Shown: positions 16,899 through 26,074, counted from the stretch's first letter. The stretch: 55,607 nt of DNA from Verrucomicrobiaceae bacterium (GCA_027483245.1 JAIXVB010000265.1:1-55607), one strand, 5' to 3'. The notes: generated by a model from the letters alone, not told the origin. A program made the numbers and translations.

Positions 16899-19800
16899 GG
16901 TTTGTGTGTTGTGGGTTTGGTTTTTCGTTCAATCCAGTCGTAAAGCACAGGCACGACGAGCAGGGTGAGGAAAGTCGAGGTGAGGATGCCGCCAATGACG
17001 ACGGTGGCGATGGGCCGTTGAACTTCGGCTCCGGCTCCGGTGGCGAGCGCCATGGGCAGGAAGCCGAGACTGGCGACAAGGGCTGTCATAAGCTTGGGCC
17101 GCAGACGGGTGAGAGTTCCTTCGACAACGGCCTCACGCAGTTCCCGACCTTCACTACGCAATTGGTTAATGAAGCTGATGAGCATGATACCATTCAGAAC
17201 GGCGATGCCGCTGAGTGCAATGAATCCCACCGCTGCGCTGATGGTGAAAGGCATTCCTCGGAGGTGCAGGGCGAAGATGCCGCCAGTGACGGCGAGAGGC
17301 ACGCACATAAAGATAAGCGTGGCTTGTCGCAATGAACCGAAGCTCAGGAAGATGAGAACATAGATCAAGGCGAGTGCGAGAGGCACGACAATCAGCAGAC
17401 GTGCTTTGGCCTCTTGCAGGTTCTTAAACTGGCCACCAAACTCGAAATAATAGCCATCGGGGAATGCGACCGTCTCGCGAATGAGGTTTGTGGCCTCTTC
17501 CACAAAACCCTCGGTATCGCGCCCTCGCACGTTGATCAGGATGCTAACACGGCGCTGTGTTTCTTCACGGGCGATCTGAACAGGCTGGGGCACCAGCACG
17601 ATCTTGGCAACCTGGCCGAGCGCCAGCATCCCGCCATCTTCAGTGCGCAAAGCGAGACGTTTCATGCCTTCGAGGTCGGTTCGGCGGTCTTCAGCCAGGC
17701 GGACGACAATGGAGCTGCGGCGGTTACCCTCAATGAAGGTCCCGACCTCTTTTCCGGCGAGTGCGGTTTCGACAAGGCGGTTCAATTCGTCCGCATGGAC
17801 ATTGAACTTGCGCATGGCTTCGCGATCCGGCTGGATCTCAATCATGGGGTTTTTGCCAATGCTGTCGAACTCCGTCTCTCCGCCGCCACGAATGCTGGCA
17901 ATGGCAGTGCGGACTTCGCCGGCGAGACGTTCGAGTTCATCGTAACTGTCTCCAAAGATTTTGCACACAAGGTCGGCTCTGGCTCCTGCCATGATCTCAT
18001 TGAAGCGCATCTGGATAGGCTGGGTAACCAGGATGTTTTGGCCGGGCACCTGATCGAGCAACGCCTTTCGCATGAGTTCACCGAGGCGTTCTTTGCTGAT
18101 GATTGTGCCATTCTCTTTCCGCCACTGGTCACGCGGATTGAGCATGAGGTAGGTATCGGCGACGTTCGGGTTCATCGGGTCCGTCGCGATCTCCGCCGTG
18201 CCGATGCGGGAGAAGATCTCCTTAACTTCTGGGAATTCGCGGCGAATGACAACCTCGCTCTGTTTCTGCAAATCAAGCGAAGAGGAAAGCCCGGCACTGC
18301 TGCTGCGGATGAGCTGAAAGGCGAAGTCGCCCTCATCAAGTTGCGGTATGAATTCCGAACCGAGACGAGAGAACACCCAGAGCGAAGAACCGAACAGGAC
18401 GAACATAGGCAGCACGACAAGCAGGCGGAAGCGAAGGCCAAAGTTCAGCAACGGTGTGTAAAGCCGCTTGGTGAAAGTGACGAGCCAGTTGTCTTTTTCC
18501 TGAATCTTTCCGCCTAACAAATACGAACACAGCACGGGCATCAAAGTCACAGCCAGCACAAGCGAACCACCTAGCGCCAGCATGACAACGAGCGCCATAG
18601 GCTTGAACATCTTTCCTTCAATACCTTGCAGTGCGAGTATGGGCACATAAACGACCGTGATGATCAGCACCCCGAAGAACATGGGATTGGCCACCTCCTT
18701 GGCGGACTTGAGCACTTCTTCAGTGCGCTCGCTGACGGTGAGCCTGCGACCAAGCGCGTGCTGTCGCTCGCCGAGATGGCGGACGATGTTTTCGACCATC
18801 ACCACAGCGCCATCAATGATCAGGCCAAAGTCGATGGCCCCGAGGCTCATCAAATTCCCGCTGATGTGATAGCGCACCATCCCCGTCATGGCGAAGAGCA
18901 TGGAAAGCGGGATGACGAGGGCGACGATGAAAGCAGCGCGAAAGTTTCCAAGCAGAGCAAACAGCACCACAACGACGAGCAAGGCCCCTTCGGTGAGATT
19001 CTTCTCCACCGTGGCAATCGTGCGGCTGACAAGGTTGCTACGATCATAGAGCGTCCTGATGACAACGCCATGCGGCAGCTTGGCCTGGATGTCGGTCAGC
19101 TTGGCCCGCACGGCTTCAGCAACTTGGCGTGAGCTTTCACCTGCAAGCATGATGGCGGCACCCACGAGGGCCTCGTCTCCGTCGTCGGTAGCCGCTCCAG
19201 AACGAAAGGCGCTGCCGATGCTCACCGTGGCTACTTCACTGACCAGGATGGGCTTTACACCACCTGCAAACTTGAGGGGTATGGCGAGGATTTGTTCGAT
19301 GTCGTTCACGCGGCTGACAGCGCGGACAATAAGCTGTTCACCACCGATCTCGACGTAGCCCCCGCCTGCATTGCGGGTGTTTTGCTCGACGATCTCTGCC
19401 AGCATGTCGAGTGAAAGGCCTCGTTCGGCGAGACGGGCGGGATCAGGCTTGATGACGATTTGTTTTTGATAACCGCCGTTGGTGTTGACCTCCGCAACGC
19501 CGGGCGTGCTGCGCAGCAATGGTTTCACCTGATATTCCTGAATTTGTGCGAGTTCCATGAGCTGCGCCTCACGGGTGACGGGTTTGGTTTTCGCCTCGTC
19601 GCTGTAATCAAGGCTATAATAGAAGATTTCTCCCAGCCCAGTGGCAACGGGTGCCAGCTTCGGCGTAAGTCCTGGCGGCAGTTCGTCCAGCACAGCTTGC
19701 AGGCGCTCGGTGACGAGTTGGCGAATGCGGAACAGATCCACATCATCATGGAAAACCATCGTGACTTGTGACAACCCAAACTTTGACAATGAGCGAAGTT

Positions 19801-20041
19801 CGTTCATCTGCGGCAACCCCGCCATTTCGCTTTCAATGGGAAAGGTGACCAGCTTTTCGATTTCTTCTGGGGCGAGTGCGGAAACAGCAGTGTTGATCTG
19901 CACCTGCGGGTTGGTGATGTCCGGGACAGCATCAATGGGCAGATGAATGGCAGACCATGATCCGATGCCGAGAAGAACCAGCATGGCAAGCAACACGGCG
20001 GCACGATGCCGCATGGCGATGGTGATGAGATGGGCGAGCAT
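16895..20041 (-). CDS. czcA: Heavy-metal efflux RND permease (CzcA type)
   Basis: This 1048-residue pump has the N-terminal signature of CzcA/CusA (VLLGIGSWSAIHLPIDAVPD, then ITNPQVQI). The TM4 motif is GAIDFGLIIDGAVVMVEN and the second half has RPKLMTALVASLGFLPMALA. The DFG..ID arrangement is the Zn/Co/Cd/Ni-type proton-relay signature of CzcA/CnrA. It is coupled to the EYACTC protein downstream (4-nt overlap) and follows a short adaptor lipoprotein by 6 nt. With the TolC gene at 20753 it forms a full Czc-like operon. The family is certain; metal range is inferred. Confidence 0.95.
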   Translation of the reverse strand: MLAHLITIAMRHRAAVLLAMLVLLGIGSWSAIHLPIDAVPDITNPQVQINTAVSALAPEEIEKLVTFPIESEMAGLPQMNELRSLSKFGLSQVTMVFHDDVDLFRIRQLVTERLQAVLDELPPGLTPKLAPVATGLGEIFYYSLDYSDEAKTKPVTREAQLMELAQIQEYQVKPLLRSTPGVAEVNTNGGYQKQIVIKPDPARLAERGLSLDMLAEIVEQNTRNAGGGYVEIGGEQLIVRAVSRVNDIEQILAIPLKFAGGVKPILVSEVATVSIGSAFRSGAATDDGDEALVGAAIMLAGESSRQVAEAVRAKLTDIQAKLPHGVVIRTLYDRSNLVSRTIATVEKNLTEGALLVVVVLFALLGNFRAAFIVALVIPLSMLFAMTGMVRYHISGNLMSLGAIDFGLIIDGAVVMVENIVRHLGERQHALGRRLTVSERTEEVLKSAKEVANPMFFGVLIITVVYVPILALQGIEGKMFKPMALVVMLALGGSLVLAVTLMPVLCSYLLGGKIQEKDNWLVTFTKRLYTPLLNFGLRFRLLVVLPMFVLFGSSLWVFSRLGSEFIPQLDEGDFAFQLIRSSSAGLSSSLDLQKQSEVVIRREFPEVKEIFSRIGTAEIATDPMNPNVADTYLMLNPRDQWRKENGTIISKERLGELMRKALLDQVPGQNILVTQPIQMRFNEIMAGARADLVCKIFGDSYDELERLAGEVRTAIASIRGGGETEFDSIGKNPMIEIQPDREAMRKFNVHADELNRLVETALAGKEVGTFIEGNRRSSIVVRLAEDRRTDLEGMKRLALRTEDGGMLALGQVAKIVLVPQPVQIAREETQRRVSILINVRGRDTEGFVEEATNLIRETVAFPDGYYFEFGGQFKNLQEAKARLLIVVPLALALIYVLIFLSFGSLRQATLIFMCVPLAVTGGIFALHLRGMPFTISAAVGFIALSGIAVLNGIMLISFINQLRSEGRELREAVVEGTLTRLRPKLMTALVASLGFLPMALATGAGAEVQRPIATVVIGGILTSTFLTLLVVPVLYDWIERKTKPTTHKP

Positions 20042-20047
20042 GGTATG

Positions 20048-20740
20048 CTAGTGGCCGCAGTTGCAGGCCTTGCCGCCGCGCAGGATTTGCAATTCGGCGA
20101 GCCAGAGCGACATCACAGGCGTGGTGACGATCTCATCCCCGGTGTAAAGGCCATCGGTGATCTCCACATGTTCGCCGCTTGCTGAACCAACTTTGACTGG
20201 AGTACGCAGGTAAAACTCGTCGTTCTTGGCATAGACAAACGTGCCTTCGGCGGTCGTGAGAAGTGCAGCTTTTGGAATCGCGGTGACGGCATCGCTGGCA
20301 GGAAAGCGGAAGGCCGCTGTGAGAGCGGCACCTGCATCAACAGGTGCGGCTGTTTGCACGGTTACTTCATAGTCACCGAGGGTCAGGTAGCGGGCCTTCT
20401 CGATGCGAAGCACGCTGCCCTTGGCTGAACCAATTTCCACCTCCATGCCGGGCTGCACCTGCTGCGCCTGGGCTTCGGTAAGCCAGCCGCTGGCTTCGTT
20501 GCCTCGCTGAATGGCCTGTAAATTAACGGTAAAGGATGGTGCTATTTTTTCCTCCTGAACCTCAGCCGTTTGCAGGCCGATGGATTCCATCATGAGCGTG
20601 GTGAGGGAAACACCTTTACCCTCTTTAAACTGTGCGCCGTTTTCCGGTGCGGCTGTGTGACTTGGGCTGGCGTTAGATTGGCTGCAACTGCTGAGTACTG
20701 CGGCTATGGAAAGGCAAAGGATGGAAAGTAAAATTTTCAT
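20048..20740 (-). CDS. Short RND adaptor lipoprotein (reduced HlyD/CzcB-like)
   Basis: This 230-residue lipoprotein has a lipobox LSSC (Cys19). It contains barrel-like strands (EASGWLTEAQAQQVQPGMEVEIG) and the membrane-proximal domain (FVYAKNDEFYLRTPVKVG, EITDGLYTGDEIVT), so it is recognisable as an adaptor. At 230 residues it is about 150 shorter than normal: the alpha-hairpin and lipoyl halves appear to be missing. It ends with CNCGH, a possible metal site. It lies 12 nt after the TolC gene and 6 nt before CzcA, exactly where an adaptor is expected, so it is probably functional rather than decayed; the frame is intact. Confidence 0.82.
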   Translation of the reverse strand: MKILLSILCLSIAAVLSSCSQSNASPSHTAAPENGAQFKEGKGVSLTTLMMESIGLQTAEVQEEKIAPSFTVNLQAIQRGNEASGWLTEAQAQQVQPGMEVEIGSAKGSVLRIEKARYLTLGDYEVTVQTAAPVDAGAALTAAFRFPASDAVTAIPKAALLTTAEGTFVYAKNDEFYLRTPVKVGSASGEHVEITDGLYTGDEIVTTPVMSLWLAELQILRGGKACNCGH

Positions 20741-20752
20741 GGTGGGTGCAAG

Positions 20753-22030
20753 TCAAGGTTTCGGTGCGTTTAGGGTGATGAGAGAGCCGATTGCGCCAGT
20801 GAGTTCTTCCAGCATGAGTCCGGCTTCGAGCGCCTGGGACTGCGCCTCGCTGATAGACTCGACCGCTTCTAGATACTTGTCCTGGAGTTCGACAAAGGTC
20901 GCTGTGGGGACTGCGCCAAGACGGTAATGGCGATCCGCCAGCGCTGCCGCTTCACTGAATCTCGTGATGGCATCCCCTTTCCACAGCAGGACGCGTGACT
21001 GCTGGGTTTTGAACAGCAACATGGACTCGGTGACCAGTCTTTCGACCTCGCGTTGGGCAGCGCTTAATGTAGCCTGGGCCTGCGACAGCCGGGCCTCCGC
21101 CGAGGCGACTTCGGCTTTGCCAGACTTCCAGAATGGCAGGGGAAAGGAAATGCCGAGTCCGCCGACAGTTTGATCCTCTTGGCTTTTCGTGTTCTGAACT
21201 TCAACGTAGGGACCGACGGTGAAAGAGGGATAACGTTCGTTTTTGGCGAGTTCGACCTTGAACCCCTGCTGCTCAAGCTCCGTTCGACGAATACGCAGAT
21301 CGTAATGGTTTTCCATGGCCGTCCCCAGCAATGAGTCAAGGGATGGCGGTGTCTTCATGTCAAATCCGGCTCGCTTCACCACGAGGGGCGTGTCGGCACG
21401 ACGGCCCATGAGCTGGTTCAGTTCTAAGAGTATCTTTTGCACTGCCACAGCGGCTGTCGCTGCCCGCGACTCCGCTACCAGTGCCGCCGCCTCAATGGTC
21501 ACTATCTCCAATTGAGGGGCAATGCCTGCGGGCTCACGCTGCACCATGACCTCACGCAATGCCGCATAACGTGAAGCGACCTCGCTGGCCGCAGCAGATA
21601 TTTCCTGCTGTGCTGCGAGCGTGTAGGCCAGCACCCGCACTCGGGAGGCGAGATGAAAGCGAAAGCGTTCCAAACCAAGCTCCGCAAGGATGATGTCACG
21701 ATTCGCAATCGCCTTGCGCAGCCCCAGTCTTCCTGGCCATTCGATGGGCTGCGCCAAAGAGGCCGAGAAGGCGAGGCCATTTGAACGACTGTCTGCCGAT
21801 GAGACGCGATTCTGCCCGATTTCGAGGCTCAGCTCAGGATTTGAAAGCCTGCCTGCCGTGCTGCGGGTGGCCTTCGCCGAAGCAATCTCCGCCTCATAGA
21901 AGCGAATCTCCGGGTTGGCCGCCAGCGTGCGGGAAACAAGTTCTGAAATAGAACTGGCGGCAGGTTTGGTCTCCGCCGCAGGGAGAGATGGCAAAGCCGT
22001 GATAATGACGAAATAACAGAGGGAACGCAT
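20753..22030 (-). CDS. TolC-family outer membrane efflux protein (CzcC-like)
   Basis: This 425-residue protein has a signal peptide (MRSLCYFVIITALPSLPAA) and OEP repeats (NPEIRFYEAEIASAKATRST; later YDLRIRRTELEQQGFKVELAK). The LSLEIGQNR, GLGISFPLPFWKSGKAEV and RHYRLGAVPTATFVELQDKY motifs are typical of CzcC. The start at 22030 marks the signal peptide; an in-frame start at 22159 adds 43 residues read from a hairpin-forming leader and is unlikely. It is followed by the adaptor lipoprotein. Confidence 0.93.
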   Translation of the reverse strand: MRSLCYFVIITALPSLPAAETKPAASSISELVSRTLAANPEIRFYEAEIASAKATRSTAGRLSNPELSLEIGQNRVSSADSRSNGLAFSASLAQPIEWPGRLGLRKAIANRDIILAELGLERFRFHLASRVRVLAYTLAAQQEISAAASEVASRYAALREVMVQREPAGIAPQLEIVTIEAAALVAESRAATAAVAVQKILLELNQLMGRRADTPLVVKRAGFDMKTPPSLDSLLGTAMENHYDLRIRRTELEQQGFKVELAKNERYPSFTVGPYVEVQNTKSQEDQTVGGLGISFPLPFWKSGKAEVASAEARLSQAQATLSAAQREVERLVTESMLLFKTQQSRVLLWKGDAITRFSEAAALADRHYRLGAVPTATFVELQDKYLEAVESISEAQSQALEAGLMLEELTGAIGSLITLNAPKP

Positions 22031-22165
22031 GAAAAGAACAGGTTGGAGGGGCAAGCAAAGGCATGAAACGGCCTCGCCAAGAGGCACGTAGATGCCCCTT
22101 TGAATGGGGCACCACTTCCGGCGCACTCTGTCACCGCCTTTAGGCGGACAGTAGCGCACGGCAAA

Positions 22166-22552
22166 TCAGGCCCGTAAGGCAGGGGCGCGTGCAGGCAATG
22201 CAGCCCGGCTCACAAATGCCCAAGTCGTTCTCAGCTCTGGGGGTGCCGTTGTTGGCATCGGCACCGGACAAGCGGCTTGTTCAACCAGATCAAGCAAGGC
22301 GAAAGCCTGTATGATACCGATCAGTTCTACCATATGCATTTCCGGCATGGCCAACATCTCAGGCAGATAGCTCTGAGCGATGGTGTCGCTGGGGCAAATG
22401 TCCGGCATCGCAGGGGCTTCATGTCCCTCGTCGCCATGGGAACAGCACCCTGAGTGTTGTTTCTCCACCTTCTGTGGCAGCAAGCAACACACCGTACTGG
22501 GCACCATGAGCGCCAGAAGGATGAATGCGAGAATGGGCCACAGGTGTTTCAT
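22166..22552 (-). CDS. Small exported Cys/His-rich protein upstream of TolC
   Basis: This 128-residue protein begins with a hydrophobic signal or anchor segment (residues 4-21) and has CC at 22-23. A HSGCCSHGDEGHE cluster follows, then DICPSD, a hydrophobic stretch and a Pro/Ala-rich end. It is the first gene of the third RND operon and occupies the same place as the genes at 2413-2781 and 15915-16361. It may bind metal outside the cytoplasm; the family is not recognised. Confidence 0.65.
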   Translation of the reverse strand: MKHLWPILAFILLALMVPSTVCCLLPQKVEKQHSGCCSHGDEGHEAPAMPDICPSDTIAQSYLPEMLAMPEMHMVELIGIIQAFALLDLVEQAACPVPMPTTAPPELRTTWAFVSRAALPARAPALRA

Positions 22553-22688
22553 TTTGGAAGGTCATGATCATAGCCAAAAACTGAAGGTCAAGCGGGATAT
22601 TGAACTCCCAGCCAAGCGTCACCGGGTTCAGGCGGGTTCCATGATTTGATTGTGCGGAATTGGGCTGGTTCTCATTTATTTTAGAATA

Positions 22689-22726
22689 AAAAGCCCCATC
22701 AGAAAAAATCTGATGGGGCGATGTTT
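22689..22726 (-). terminator. Rho-independent terminator after radC-like gene
   Basis: GCCCCATCAGA (22693-22703) pairs with TCTGATGGGGC (22709-22719). On the minus strand GGGGC is followed by TTTTTATT. It ends the minus-strand transfer/maintenance transcript whose last gene stops at 22737, insulating it from the metal operon. Confidence 0.9.
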
Positions 22727-22736
22727 TTATTGCGAG

Positions 22737-23252
22737 TCATATGATGCCACTTTCGCGGAAGGAAAAATAGCGTCGATGACCGATAATAATGTGATCACAT
22801 AGTTTGATGTGTAGGAGCTGCCCGCATTCCTTTATACGCCTGGTAGCGGTGTCGTCAGCGGCGCTGGGCGTTGAATCTCCGCTTGGGTGATTGTGCATCA
22901 ACACAATCGCACTCGCGGCAGCCATGACCGCTATTCTAAAAACCTCCCTCGGCTGAACCATGGCTTCGTCCAGTGTGCCAATAGACACCAAATGGTGTCC
23001 GGTAATCCTTAATCGCGTATTGAGCACCAGCACTGCAACACATTCCACATCCGCATTAAAATGTGGTGTTGTGGCAATGTGATTTCGCCAATACTCCACT
23101 GCTTTTCCTGGTGAATCCATCTGCATTAAGTGCTCGGGAGCTGGACACTCACGGAGGCTTACCACTTTCCATTCCTGGGGTTTCGATTTCGGTCTTCGCC
23201 TTTTTGGGTTTTGGCGGCCTAAATTTAACTTGAATAATTCGAGCTGTTTCAT
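22737..23252 (-). CDS. radC: RadC/JAB (MPN+) domain protein
   Basis: This 171-residue protein has the JAMM metal-binding motif HNHPSGDSTPSAAD at about residues 119-132 and the RadC signatures (LNTRLRITGHHLVSIGTLDEAMV, DHIIIG). The N-terminal UvrC-like HhH part of chromosomal RadC is missing and replaced by about 40 basic residues, as in many plasmid- and ICE-encoded copies. The start at 23252 begins MKQLELFKL; an upstream start at 23345 would read through an inverted repeat. Proposed roles of this family include DNA-metabolism or deubiquitinase-like hydrolysis; none is proven. Confidence 0.88.
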   Translation of the reverse strand: MKQLELFKLNLGRQNPKRRRPKSKPQEWKVVSLRECPAPEHLMQMDSPGKAVEYWRNHIATTPHFNADVECVAVLVLNTRLRITGHHLVSIGTLDEAMVQPREVFRIAVMAAASAIVLMHNHPSGDSTPSAADDTATRRIKECGQLLHIKLCDHIIIGHRRYFSFRESGII

Positions 23253-23370
23253 TTTACTCTCGTTTGCCGTCCGCCTGTTACAGCAGGTTGCTTCTTGTGG
23301 GATTCTCTCGCGCTTGAAGCGGGACGGCGCTTTGATGTAACGCACGCGAGATTTTGGCCAAACGGCCTCT

Positions 23371-23655
23371 TCAATATTCTGAGGGAAGCAGCACCGTTGT
23401 CACGGTGCGATCCGCTTCAGTGATGATCCAGAATTTCTTGTCACCAGCCATAGGGTAGGCGGAGAGAATTCTAAACCCTTCACGAAGAGAAAGTTCATTC
23501 TCCTCAATGTCTTCTTTGCTGAGGTCGCCCCAGTCGCCGCGTTGATGACGCAGCAAAGCAGTGGTAATCTCCAGGGCGGTAAGAACACTTAATGCCCCCG
23601 GTGTGGCACAGACGAAGCCCAATTGAAATTTGGGTTCGATAGGAAGTCTATCCAT
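23371..23655 (-). CDS. Small conserved plasmid/ICE protein
   Basis: This 94-residue protein has the pattern FVCATPGALSVLTALE, then HQRGDWGDLSKEDIEENE, LREGFRILSAY, and finally WIITEADRTVTTVLLPSEY. I recall proteins with this ATPGAL...RHxxGDWG...TEADR...LLPEEY pattern as widespread on plasmids and integrative elements, where they are left as hypothetical. The ATG overlaps the stop of the upstream gene by one base (TAATG). The function is unknown. Confidence 0.8.
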   Translation of the reverse strand: MDRLPIEPKFQLGFVCATPGALSVLTALEITTALLRHQRGDWGDLSKEDIEENELSLREGFRILSAYPMAGDKKFWIITEADRTVTTVLLPSEY

Positions 23656-23984
23656 TAAAGATGATGCTCGTTGAAGGTGATGACGATGCCGTCGTAATCG
23701 TCGCCATAAATGTCCTCAAAAAGTTGCTTGGTTCTGAGCCGATCAGGATCAGGTTGGGCGTTTTTTGGACATCCAGGGCATCGAATGACATGCATCATGG
23801 TTTTGCTGAATTCATAGCCGACGGCTTTAAATTTCGCCCGGTAGTGGGGAAGCAGACGGTCATTGACCGGCAGCTTCTTCCATCGCTCAATATCTATAGC
23901 ACTGAGATCTGTTTCATGAACGGCCTGTGACTTGAGATGATAATGATCCCAAGGCCCGCCGCAGGTTGTGCAATACACATCCAT
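23655..23984 (-). CDS. Small zinc-ribbon-like plasmid/ICE protein
   Basis: This 109-residue protein has CTTCGGPWDHYHL near the N-terminus and CPGCPKNA at about 74-81. The two Cys pairs are spaced as in a zinc ribbon. Neighbourhood with the 94-residue protein and primase is a pattern known from mobile elements. The function is unknown. Confidence 0.75.
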   Translation of the reverse strand: MDVYCTTCGGPWDHYHLKSQAVHETDLSAIDIERWKKLPVNDRLLPHYRAKFKAVGYEFSKTMMHVIRCPGCPKNAQPDPDRLRTKQLFEDIYGDDYDGIVITFNEHHL

Positions 23985-24011
23985 AAAAGCTAGGATTGAA
24001 AGTTTGGCCTC

Positions 24012-25145
24012 TCAATCCAGGAGGTTGTGGAGTTCATCTGCACTCAAATGCTCAGGTTGCGATCCCGCCTCAGGAAGGGGGACTACACGCACGAAGATTT
24101 GATTGGCCAAGCGAAGCAGGGCTTTTTCACGTCCCGCACGGCCAGCATCATCTTCATCGAACATCAGGACGATGCCCGAGCGTGAGCTAGATGCCTCCAC
24201 AAGAATTGCTTCTTGCTTGGCAGACAGTGAGCATCCCATGAGAGAGACCACTCGATGAAAACCAAGCTGCCAAAGCTTGATGACGTCGAAAAAGCCTTCA
24301 ACTACTACCAATGGAAGCCCCTGCCCTTCCCTAACGGCACGGTGAAGATTAAACACCTCCGCGCTTTTGTGGAAGCCGTTCGGCAGCTTATACTTAGGGC
24401 GTCCTTCAGGCGGTGGGCCTGGCCAACGTCCAGCATAACCGATGAGGGTTCCATAAGGATTGTGAATGGGAATCACAATACGACCTGACATCGTTCCTTT
24501 GGCACAAAACCCCAACCCAAACTCTCTAACAGTATCTTCGATTAGACCTCGCTCAATTAGGTATTCGTGGTCTGTCTTCAGATTCTCCAGAGTGAAGGAC
24601 AGCGGCTGATTTTCGCTGGGATCACTCTCAGCTTCATCATTGGGTTCTTCAGTTTTAGGAGCTGGCTTTTGACTTGCACCGGCTGGCTTTTTAAAGACAG
24701 CCGGTTTGGCATTCGCTGCGTCATGCTTGCTTGATGATGTTTCAGATTTGCCAGCCAGTCCGAGATTGAACCACTGATCTATTTTAAGTGCAGCTTCGTG
24801 CGCATCACAATTTTCCATCCTTGACACAAAGTCTAGGTGGTTACCCCCGCACTTGCAGGTTATGTGATGACAGAACCAGCAGTTTTTTGAGAGAGTCACC
24901 TTGAAAGTGTCTTTCCCCACATCGGGATGGAAGGGACAAGAGCCTTCCATCCCGTCCCCGTTACGAGTGCTGCGCATCTTGGCGGTGAAGCCGTAGTGAT
25001 CCAACACTTGTTGAAAAGAAACGGCCGATTTGACCGCTCCAAAATCAATGAATGGTTTTGCCATAATTTGAATGAGCCTTGGTGTTTGTTGGGACGTTTG
25101 CAGGATGCAAACACCTCCGAAGCTCATGGTATCAGCGGTCGTCAT
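24012..25145 (-). CDS. CHC2 zinc finger-Toprim primase (plasmid DnaG-like)
   Basis: This 377-residue protein has a CHC2 zinc finger (CPFHPDVGKDTFKVTL... then CWFCHH) in the first third and a Lys/Pro-rich linker. The catalytic core has GRIVIPIHNPYGTLIGYAGR. The Toprim domain has VVVEGFFDVIKL with the conserved Glu, and MFDEDDAGRAG with the metal-binding DxD. It would make RNA primers for replication or for the transferred strand. The listed start overlaps the upstream stop (ATGA); MAKPFIDF at 25064 is the alternative and matches the CHC2 N-terminus better. It is shorter than chromosomal DnaG and lacks the DnaB-binding C-terminus. Confidence 0.9.
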   Translation of the reverse strand: MTTADTMSFGGVCILQTSQQTPRLIQIMAKPFIDFGAVKSAVSFQQVLDHYGFTAKMRSTRNGDGMEGSCPFHPDVGKDTFKVTLSKNCWFCHHITCKCGGNHLDFVSRMENCDAHEAALKIDQWFNLGLAGKSETSSSKHDAANAKPAVFKKPAGASQKPAPKTEEPNDEAESDPSENQPLSFTLENLKTDHEYLIERGLIEDTVREFGLGFCAKGTMSGRIVIPIHNPYGTLIGYAGRWPGPPPEGRPKYKLPNGFHKSAEVFNLHRAVREGQGLPLVVVEGFFDVIKLWQLGFHRVVSLMGCSLSAKQEAILVEASSSRSGIVLMFDEDDAGRAGREKALLRLANQIFVRVVPLPEAGSQPEHLSADELHNLLD

Positions 25146-26074
25146 TCGCCGGGAGTTGACGAACCGGCGTCTCTGTTTTGTAAGATTTTCAACCCTGACA
25201 GGACACCAACAGCAGATTCTTCATTTCCAAACACAGTGAACATCCTGCGGGTTCGATAAACCTGGGGTATTGCCGTCTGAATGCTCATTCGGCGAGCTTC
25301 TGATTTAGCGACAAATATCACTTTAAAATGTTCTGAACCCTGGCCCTTTCGCTGAAGGCCTGATAGGGAGGTGGCCTCGTATGCTTTCAGTTTCCGAAGC
25401 ACGCAACTCTGTCTGAGATCTCGACGTTCGATTGGCATCGTTCCTTGATCAGCTTCGAGATAAAAAGTAACGCTTCGCGTTTCGCCTAGATCGCTTTTCA
25501 CTTCAATGGCGAACACCTTATCAGGCACCACTCCCACCCGACGCTTGCCTGGAAGATCAACTGTCCAGCGGAAGGGCTCTCGGCTTTTCTCTCGCCCAGC
25601 AGGGAGTGTTAGCTCGTGTCCGTATCTTAAACGAAGATTCGAATGGAGACGGCATTCGATTTCAAGAGATGCCATAAAGTCGCTGACCATGAGTGTATGC
25701 TCAAGGAAAAGGCGGCCCACTCGTTTATTGCGCGTTGTCCAATCCATTCGATGAAACGGCATATCAAGGTCGCGGCGAAGACGCCCTGCCCCGCGCGATG
25801 CGAGGCCATACACGAGACTCTTTGAGCCTCCTTCGTGATAATAGTCTAACTGAGCACGTGGACGCTCCAAATAGCCATGATGAAAAAGCAAATTGAGGCG
25901 ACGCAGCACTTGCTGCCGACTGCCACCCACAAGCTCGATAAGCCATTCCGAACGGATAAAACGGTGCTCAGCGACATGCCGAAGAATTTCAACATCACGA
26001 GGTGTCATTTGAAATGCCCCCGCTAACTCAGGGTGACGCAAGAAGCGGGGGAGGCGCTGTTGCTTTAAAGACAT
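25142..26074 (-). CDS. Replication-relaxation family protein (winged helix)
   Basis: This 310-residue protein has a winged helix at about 20-75 (LRHVAEHRFIRSEWLIELV, then QQVLRRLNLLFHHGYLERP) and a C-terminal nuclease-like fold region (PDKVFAIEV, YLEADQGTMPIERRDL). These are features of the Replic_Relax family found beside TraD-like and Rep genes on plasmids and integrative elements. The role is probably in nicking, accessory relaxase function or regulation at oriT/oriV. It is coupled to the primase (4-nt overlap). No catalytic Tyr of a MOB relaxase is recognised. Confidence 0.85.
   Translation of the reverse strand: MSLKQQRLPRFLRHPELAGAFQMTPRDVEILRHVAEHRFIRSEWLIELVGGSRQQVLRRLNLLFHHGYLERPRAQLDYYHEGGSKSLVYGLASRGAGRLRRDLDMPFHRMDWTTRNKRVGRLFLEHTLMVSDFMASLEIECRLHSNLRLRYGHELTLPAGREKSREPFRWTVDLPGKRRVGVVPDKVFAIEVKSDLGETRSVTFYLEADQGTMPIERRDLRQSCVLRKLKAYEATSLSGLQRKGQGSEHFKVIFVAKSEARRMSIQTAIPQVYRTRRMFTVFGNEESAVGVLSGLKILQNRDAGSSTPGE

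Noticed and set aside
17414-18517. Plus-strand open frame of 367 codons
   Set aside because: Exactly antisense to the conserved CzcA gene and without any protein motif; GC-rich codon bias of the real gene opens the opposite frame.
22553-22600. MerR-type promoter (TTGACC ... TATGAT) before the gene at 22166-22552
   Set aside because: The spacing between the boxes is about 13 bp, too short for either sigma-70 or MerR-type promoters (19-20 bp).
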